From: Endomychus coccineus
Lineage: Eukaryota; Arthropoda; Insecta; Coleoptera; Endomychidae
NCBI GenBank assembly: GCA_958510875.1
Contig: OY294067.1
Location: 59,594,039-59,658,038 of the forward strand
Length of the DNA stretch: 64,000 bases
Direction: 5' to 3'
Shown here: positions 57,828-64,000 of the stretch, piece by piece
Layout: every line of letters begins with the position of its first letter
Numbering within the stretch: the first letter of the stretch is position 1
Translations under genes and position numbers: made by a program
Notes under the pieces: model-generated
What the model was told of the DNA's origin: nothing
The model's input: only the letters and a program-made list of their open reading frames with translations
Database searches by the model: none

Positions 57828-59552
57828 GTACAGACATTTTATGGATTTTTTTGAGATTTGGTACTTTTTTTTCCGACTTAAGGTTTGAAAATACAGAAAG
57901 TTAGGAAATTTTCCGTAGATTACGAAAAAAATAGTGGCTGAAAACCTCCAATGAAGGAAAACGTCTTAATTTATATAGATATATATATATATATATATTA
58001 TTAACTAAACTCTTACTGAGTTTATTTTTATTTATTGATTATTATTAATGCTTCCGGCTAGCTTTTAATTTATTGATTATGAATAATAATGAACTTTCTC
58101 TTTTTTATTATTATTATTTTATGGAATTAAACACAATATTCTTTGAATGTTGAAAAATTTCTATATTTAAATCTCTATGACTCTATTTATCTCGGGTTTC
58201 TAATTTACAATTTTATTTTATGTTCTAAGCATAGAACTAGCTTTAACCTCAAAACTATTCAATATTAATAGTTGTTTACAACATTACAAACGACAATCTT
58301 TCTTTCAGATTTACAAATAACACTACAATGGAAATATAATAAACAAACTTACTTTTAGTTTATATCCAAAAGTGTGTTTAACTATGTTGGCAATTTTCAA
58401 TTTAATTCTTTTATAATTTCGTTGATGATTCACTTTTACACAATACTATGCTTTTTCACAATAATCACAGGTAACTAATTTGGATTACTTCTTCTTGAGA
58501 CTCAGGAACTGTTGATAATACTTTGTTTATCCTTTTAGATAAAACATGAAACTTTTCGATGCTTTATTGAAATTATTGATGAATGGCAATCGTTGGAAAT
58601 TTCTTCTTAATTGGAGGTTATTACAGCCTTTTTACTGGATTCAGATACTTGGATAATCGTTGACTTTATATAAAACTTATTAACTTTGGTTTCTTTGAAC
58701 CTATCGAAGTTTGGAACACTTTCGTTCACTGGTTTTTTTTATAGGTTATGAAATTTTGGTGAGTTGCAGGAGTACTTTCAGTCTACAGATGTAATGGCAA
58801 ACTGAACTTCTTTACTTTCAGATTCGTTTTTATAGGCCTCCAAAACCGACGCTACTTTATGTCATAAACAACCTATGAGATGATTGCTTTTCAAATCAAG
58901 CATGCCAAGTTAATTGTTGTGAAACTGACACAAGTCTTCATTGTTACCAGATTGACATTGGAAATTCCTATTGACCAATCAGAATTTAGTATTCTTTACT
59001 TTTTGAATTATTTGAGATTTTCAACTTATTTTAATTGTTAGTGATTCCTTCTTTTTAAATTAATATTGCCTACATTTTTCCCCACACTTTGGTATAATAT
59101 AACCTATGATTGGGTTATTATTAATATGATTATTCCCATATTTATGGTTTTCTTGACAGTTACTTATTCTTAAATCTAATACATATCATATTATATCAAT
59201 AACATTCTTTTAACATTACATAACTCAAATTTACTAATCCTAACTTACATCTATAACATTATTCAATGTTTTGTACTATCTCATGATAGTTTTGTAATCA
59301 TTTTACTTATGATTTATGATTTCGTTACACTGAACGTTTCTTCACTTTCACTGAAGTTCTTGTTTATCACATCTTATACTATTACATCGTTGTTTATTAT
59401 GTTTTACATTGTTAATATTAATATCCTAACTATTATTTAGCTTTTATTATTGTTTTTAATTCCATAAAATATTTTTTATTTGATCTTTTCTGATTTTCAT
59501 AGTTCGGTAAGTTATTATTTTTAAATTTTTATTGTCTATGAAATGAAATCAT

Positions 59553-59616
<64 letters not shown>

Positions 59617-59993
59617 GATTTTCCGTGAAAGAACACTTACATCTTGGAAAATAAGCATTTTAGAAGGAAAAAGTTCGAACAAAAGTTGTTCAGCATTAAA
59701 TTTTACATACGAACTGACTATTCTGAATTTAATTTTCATCGAATTTTCCAAGCATTGGATGGGAAAACAAAATATTTTCGAATAAGAACTATATATGAGA
59801 AAAAATTTCATTTAGTGTTCTTTCCCGGAAAAACACGGAAAATCGTATATATATATATAAATTAAGACATTTTCCTTCATTGGAGCTTTTCAGCCACTAT
59901 TTTTTTCGTAATCTATGGAAAATTTCCTAACTTTCTGTATTTTCAAACCTTAAGTCGGAAAAAAAGTATCACCAATCCATAAAATGACTGTAC
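57828..59993. mobile_element. 2.17-kb TIR element, TA-flanked
   Basis: The ends GTACAGACATTTTATGGAT and ATCCATAAAATGACTGTAC are inverted and TA-flanked. The arms of about 155 bases include CCTTCATTGGAG/CTCCAATGAAGG and AGTGGCTGAAAA. The interior is AT-rich with (AT)n runs. A smaller foldback at about 59600-59860 pairs CGATTTTCCGTG with CACGGAAAATCG. No intact transposase. Confidence 0.8.
59557..59615. repeat. (AT)n microsatellite
   Basis: About 29 AT units. A shorter run lies at about 57977-57999. Both are inside the TIR element at 57828-59993. Confidence 0.98.
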
Positions 59994-61600
59994 TAATTAG
60001 TAATTACGGTATGAACATTTGGTAGCGTATTATTTGAAGAATCGAAATAAACGAATCTATTCAGAAAACTATTCGTAAATGTATACTTGAACTGCTGGAA
60101 ATTAGGAAATGATTCGATTTCTAGACGTAATCTAGATATTGTTTTTTTTTTCAGGAACCAACAAATAAAAATGTCTTAAATGAATAAGTCTCCGATCAAT
60201 TATCACTTTAAAGGACCGCATCTCGTATCTTGCTCCAAAGCATCGTGAATATAAAAACGACGATACGTAAAAACACTAACCCTTGATTAGCTTTATAAGG
60301 AATAAAATACATCAGAAGTACATTTCAAGTTGCCGACCTTCATTTTACATCCAGAACAAGGTTGCGTCTATCTTATTTTTGAACTGGTTGTACTAATAAA
60401 ATATTACACCTCTTTCAACCTCACACGGATCAATTAATCGGAATATCGTATACATTTATTCAATATAGTATTTGAAAACAAAGTGAAGTAATGGAAACAT
60501 TTTTAGGCAATGTATTAAGTTCGTTTGTTGAAATTTAGGTAAAATAATTCTGGCATTCCCAAAAAGAATGAGGTGAACGAAGTTACATTTGTCCAAATAA
60601 ATAAATGTATTTTTGTATTTAGGTCATAATGGTCGTCCCTTGTATGAAGAACATTTTCGTTTCGTCAAACTGAACACTGCTTTTGCTTACCATATTTTAA
60701 AGAAATAACACGATTTCCCAATATCAATTACACAATATCAAATTCACATGTTCAAGATAATAAAGCAAACTGAACATAATAGAACATTAATCAATAAATT
60801 TGCATAAAAATAATCTCTTTAATACTTCACATGATTCTCTTCAACGAATTGGTACTTTCTTAAAGTTTTTAAATAGACGTATTAATACGTCTGAAATTTT
60901 TTATGGTTTCAGAATGACAACCTAATTTGTTATAAGAACAAATGAAAAGTTTTCTTTTTTATCTCAAGTCCACGAAGTAACGGCTTACCCATAGTCATTT
61001 GTTTTACATTCCTCATATAATAGATTTATTCTACTTAATACGAAAATTTTGAAAAAGTTTTTTATAAAGGGTAACTAGAATGTAATGTTATGGATTATGT
61101 GATGGGCCCAAACGTTGTAATCTCGAAAAAACAATTATTTGAACCATCAATTTACTTATTTTCAGAAGTTTTTAGAAAAGAATGAATTCATTGAAACTAT
61201 TCACTGCATTTTATACAAAAAACATTTATATCAACATAAAATTGATTTCAGACTATAAGAGCAATTCTCCAATATTTTGTAATATTAAGACTTTCTCAAG
61301 AAGATTCCGATTTTCCACCAAGTTCGAAATTTTCTTTTAACGTAATATCAATCTTATTTTAGAAAATAAAATGTATAATGATTATAAATATTTATGACCA
61401 ATATTTATTATAATATGGGTGAAATATGTAAGGTAAGAGTAATAAGTGAATCGCTTAAACCTCAATTAGCATGAAATTCGATATTTTCAAACTTCACAAA
61501 ATCCACATTGAAATTTACAAATCCATAATTTGAAGTATCACTAAATATTCGCACACACAATACAACAATAACCAGTAGTAAACACAACTGCAAATAGCAC
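59994..61600. other. AT-rich DNA with one short palindrome
   Basis: The only notable item is AGACGTATTAATACGTCT at 60875-60892, a perfect 18-base palindrome. Nothing else was recognised. Confidence 0.4.
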
Positions 61601-61625
61601 TCAACACGTTTAATGCCAACTTTCA

Positions 61626-62154
61626 GAGATAGAAGAATTACGATACAAATGAAACGAGCTCCTTCATGGTCAATTACAAAAAGGAATCGACAAAATCGTT
61701 TAGAATCATGTCCCACCGGTGAAAGTGACAGAAGGTCGCCTACAGATACGAGTTTTAAGGAAACTGCAAAAGGTTCGTTATTAAACATAATGTTCACAGG
61801 GCCATCGCGTATGAAGAACTCGCCCTTGGCTTTGAATTAATTTTTTTAAATATGATGATTGACAGTTGTAAGGAATGGTAGTTTTTTTTGCAATTTTAGA
61901 TAATCGGAAAAATACACGCACCAATGATAACATGCGAAGGAAGGTTTACCGAGCAACTTTCGTTTTGGCAGGTTTATAGACAGATGGTCCAATGAATACG
62001 AAACATTTTTATCAATCCTAACTTCATTTGTAAGCAGTAATTTGCTATTTAGATCGGGAGAATACTTAAAACGGAGTTGAGTAGTTATAATAAAAGAACC
62101 AATAAAAATATAGGGTCTTGACTCGCAATGATACAAAACTAGTATTTTATGCAA
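61626..62154. other. Ambiguous coding-like stretch
   Basis: The plus strand at 61626-61840 follows an acceptor-like CCAACTTTCAG and reads DRRITIQMKRAPSWSITKRN ... SRMKNSPLALN to a stop. The minus strand over the same bases reads KGEFFIRDGPVNIMFNNEPF, then AVSLKLVSVGDLLSLSPVGH, with G-rich first codon positions and an acceptor-like TTCAAAG. Minus 61846-62154 gives LRFKYSPDLNSKLLL. At most one strand is real. No family recognised. Confidence 0.25.
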
Positions 62155-62159
62155 CTCCT

Positions 62160-62690
62160 ATTTAAGGAGATTATGTGGGTGAATGTGTTCGGGACGTAGG
62201 GCACACTAGCTAGTGCAGTAAATGAAGCTCTTTGCTTGGATGAATCATCATCATCAATTTCAATACATTGTCGAGAATATTAGGAATATAAAATAAGTGT
62301 ACCTAGGTTTGCAAATGATATTTGGCATCATAAAATTAATGTTCAATAAGTGAACCGGAGATAATGGGCTTAAAACATACTTTAAAGAAACGCTTCAATC
62401 TAATCTACACATCGACGATATAGAGCATGGAATCATGTAACGAAAATTGGCGTTCATTTTTACATCCTTCACTACACATACTTTAAGGGAACTATTCAAC
62501 CTGACAGCGGGCGACAGTAAAAAACAAAAATGAAACGTGTGGCACTCGGGGACTGCCGCGGTAAAGCTATTGCATAGCACTACGCCACTGGAAAAAGTTG
62601 TGCAGAAAAACATCCACTACTCCTTCAAAATCTTCACGAATTATGAGTAAAAAAGAGTATCATCTTGATCTCTATGAAGAGTATTCTGCG
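62160..62690. other. Nothing recognised
   Basis: No supported feature; a 72-codon minus-strand open stretch lacks domains. Confidence 0.35.
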
Positions 62691-62698
62691 ACAAGTGC

Positions 62699-62734
62699 AT
62701 AGATAACTCTACTACCCGTAGTAGAGTTATCTAT
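62699..62734. repeat. 17-base near-perfect palindrome
   Basis: ATAGATAACTCTACTAC, the spacer CC, then the exact complement. It sits about 45 bases before the GC-rich repeat that follows and may mark an element end. Confidence 0.9.
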
Positions 62735-62779
62735 GGTGACAAGTGTCAGTTGACTTGTAAACACAATTTTATACGAGTT

Positions 62780-63410
62780 TTAACGTTCAGATCTCGATAG
62801 CGCTTCCGGCTCTGGGATTTTCACGTGGGCTATCGAAATTAGAAGGTTCGAATTGTATAAAAACACAATTGCATGAACGCCAGACGACTTATGTAATTAG
62901 CTACGAACGTAATCATTTTGACATATCCTCGAGGAGCTCGCTGCGCGTAAGTTACATTTTACCTCTATTTTGTTAATTTGGGGCCGTTTCGAACCCCGTG
63001 CGGCCGGCGCCAGTTGTAATAAAGTATTTTGGGCTATGAGCCGCTAGCTTTTACCCGCTTTCGGTATATTTAAGTAGCTAGAAAATTCCCTTTCGTACGT
63101 CGCACGTCAGATGCTAGTAGGTGACAGCTGAGAATACCTCAAACTGTTTTAATTAAATTGACCTATTTAATCGACATTTTGGGGCCCGAGACTATGCTAT
63201 TTAGTTGGCCCCGTTCATAAACTAACGACATGGAGCGAAAACCGCATGCGAAAAGTCCTCGTTAAGACGTTCTATGTACCGTGAATTTGCACTTTTCTAA
63301 CTCGCGACCTACGCGCTTCTCACGTGAACGTCATTCGATTTATATTCAAAACAGTTTTCGACCCAGTTTGGGGCTATCACGACCTTTTAAAAGGTTCAAA
63401 GTTAACATTT
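62780..63410. mobile_element. GC-rich repeat related to 36.5-37.3 kb element core
   Basis: Inverted relative to 36685-37210, it shares GGGGCTATCACGACC, AATTCCCT, TGCGGCCGGCGCCAGTTGTA, CTCGAGGAGCTCGCTGCGCG and GAACGCCAGACG. It has extra internal blocks and lacks the CCGGGATATC ends, so it is a longer relative with different borders. Confidence 0.75.
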
Positions 63411-64000
63411 CGACAATTTTAAGCTCGGCCGAGCTACATGGTAGGCGGAGTGGTGGGTGTCAGGATATTTCGTTACGGTATTTGTTTTTTGTTTTTTTAG
63501 ATTTTCGTTACGGTATTTGTCTTTTGTTTTTTTTCTTGATTCGGTCGCGGCGCCCAAAGCCCGCGATAAAAGCTATATGCAATAGCTTAAAATTGTAAAA
63601 GTTTTTACTTCCCTCACTATACGTAGTACATATCTAGACTATGTCTGTGGATGCGTAACCCACTGTGTAGACGATTGCGCCGTTCCTATTGGTCATATCG
63701 ATTTGAAATTATGCAGATCGCTTTAAAGTGGCGAAAATAAGAACTGTATTGTTTATGTTGTTACTAATTTATACAAGCAATCATGTTTATTCTGGCTTTA
63801 TTTAGATCAAATGCAAATTCAATAGTCTATCTATGCATTTTCAGAATACTGATACTATTTTGACAGAAGAGCTGTAAAGAAATGCTAGAATGAAGGGACG
63901 GGACCCACAGTCGTTTTGATTTGAGTTTATTCGTTTAAACTATACTTTTGATTATTTGGATATGCAATAAGATAAAAAGTTACATCTCAGGGCATTATCG
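63411..64000. other. Mostly unassigned DNA
   Basis: A short direct repeat, TTTCGTTACGGTATTTG, occurs at about 63465 and 63506. Nothing else was recognised up to the window end. Confidence 0.35.

Noticed and set aside
59536..59811. 91-codon minus-strand frame
   Set aside because: Its long Tyr-Ile run is translation of the (AT)n microsatellite.
1..64000. tRNA, rRNA or viral genes
   Set aside because: No cloverleaf, rRNA segment or recognisable viral protein was seen by eye. A tRNAscan or Infernal run could change this for short RNAs.

Overview
The window is AT-rich eukaryotic DNA with spliced genes, intronic decayed transposons and animal gene families. An insect is the most likely source and a beetle is only a guess. 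Two host genes can be supported, both on the minus strand. No bacterial, CRISPR, rRNA or tRNA feature was seen.

Gene 1 is a LAMMER/CLK dual-specificity kinase (Doa). Eight internal exons at 1518-1623, 1682-1826, 6273-6402, 11315-11485, 11689-11779, 11836-11949, 12006-12072 and 12564-12642 join in frame. They give the kinase domain from its N-terminal lead to just past the LAMMER signature. The last exon(s) lie to the left of the window. Two alternative upstream exons, a 367-codon one (17716-18816) and an RS-rich one (33813-33981), both end in phase 0 and fit the same acceptor at 12642. A third, short candidate (40905-40964) also fits. The gene therefore covers at least 34 kb, mostly intron.

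Gene 2 (48999-51239) is an intact 746-codon chromatin assembly factor 1 large subunit (p150/Chaf1a). Its KER region contains an internal duplication of about 79 residues.

Most of the rest is mobile DNA. Penelope-like elements (GIY-YIG/RT) lie at 4.0-5.5, 8.8-9.4, 9.7-11.1, 19.3-19.8, 20.8-23.5 and 25.9-28.2 kb, with small pieces at 38.5 and 44.6 kb; most are mirrored head to head. LINE reverse transcriptase remnants lie at 2.8-3.97, 36.0-37.9, 38.6-40.5 and 53.5-53.8 kb. A Tigger/pogo-like transposase is at 13.5-14.3 kb. A mariner-type transposase element with very long terminal repeats is at 46.4-48.0 kb, with a half copy at 23.5-24.3 kb. Many non-autonomous TIR elements, often flanked by TA, are found at 7.4-8.8, 28.3-29.6, 36.5-37.3, 57.8-60.0 kb and elsewhere. 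A Helitron-like end lies at 42.7-43.06 kb.

Layout: 0-12.6 kb holds kinase exons separated by TE-filled introns. 12.6-34 kb holds the alternative N-terminal exons among palindromic repeats. 34-46 kb is repeats and a LINE. 46-48 kb is the mariner-type element. 49-51.3 kb is CAF-1. 51.3-64 kb is repeats and AT-rich DNA with one ambiguous coding-like stretch near 61.6-62.1 kb. The most unusual properties are the density of inverted repeats inside the kinase introns, and a GC-rich motif shared by several otherwise different elements in the first 29.5 kb.
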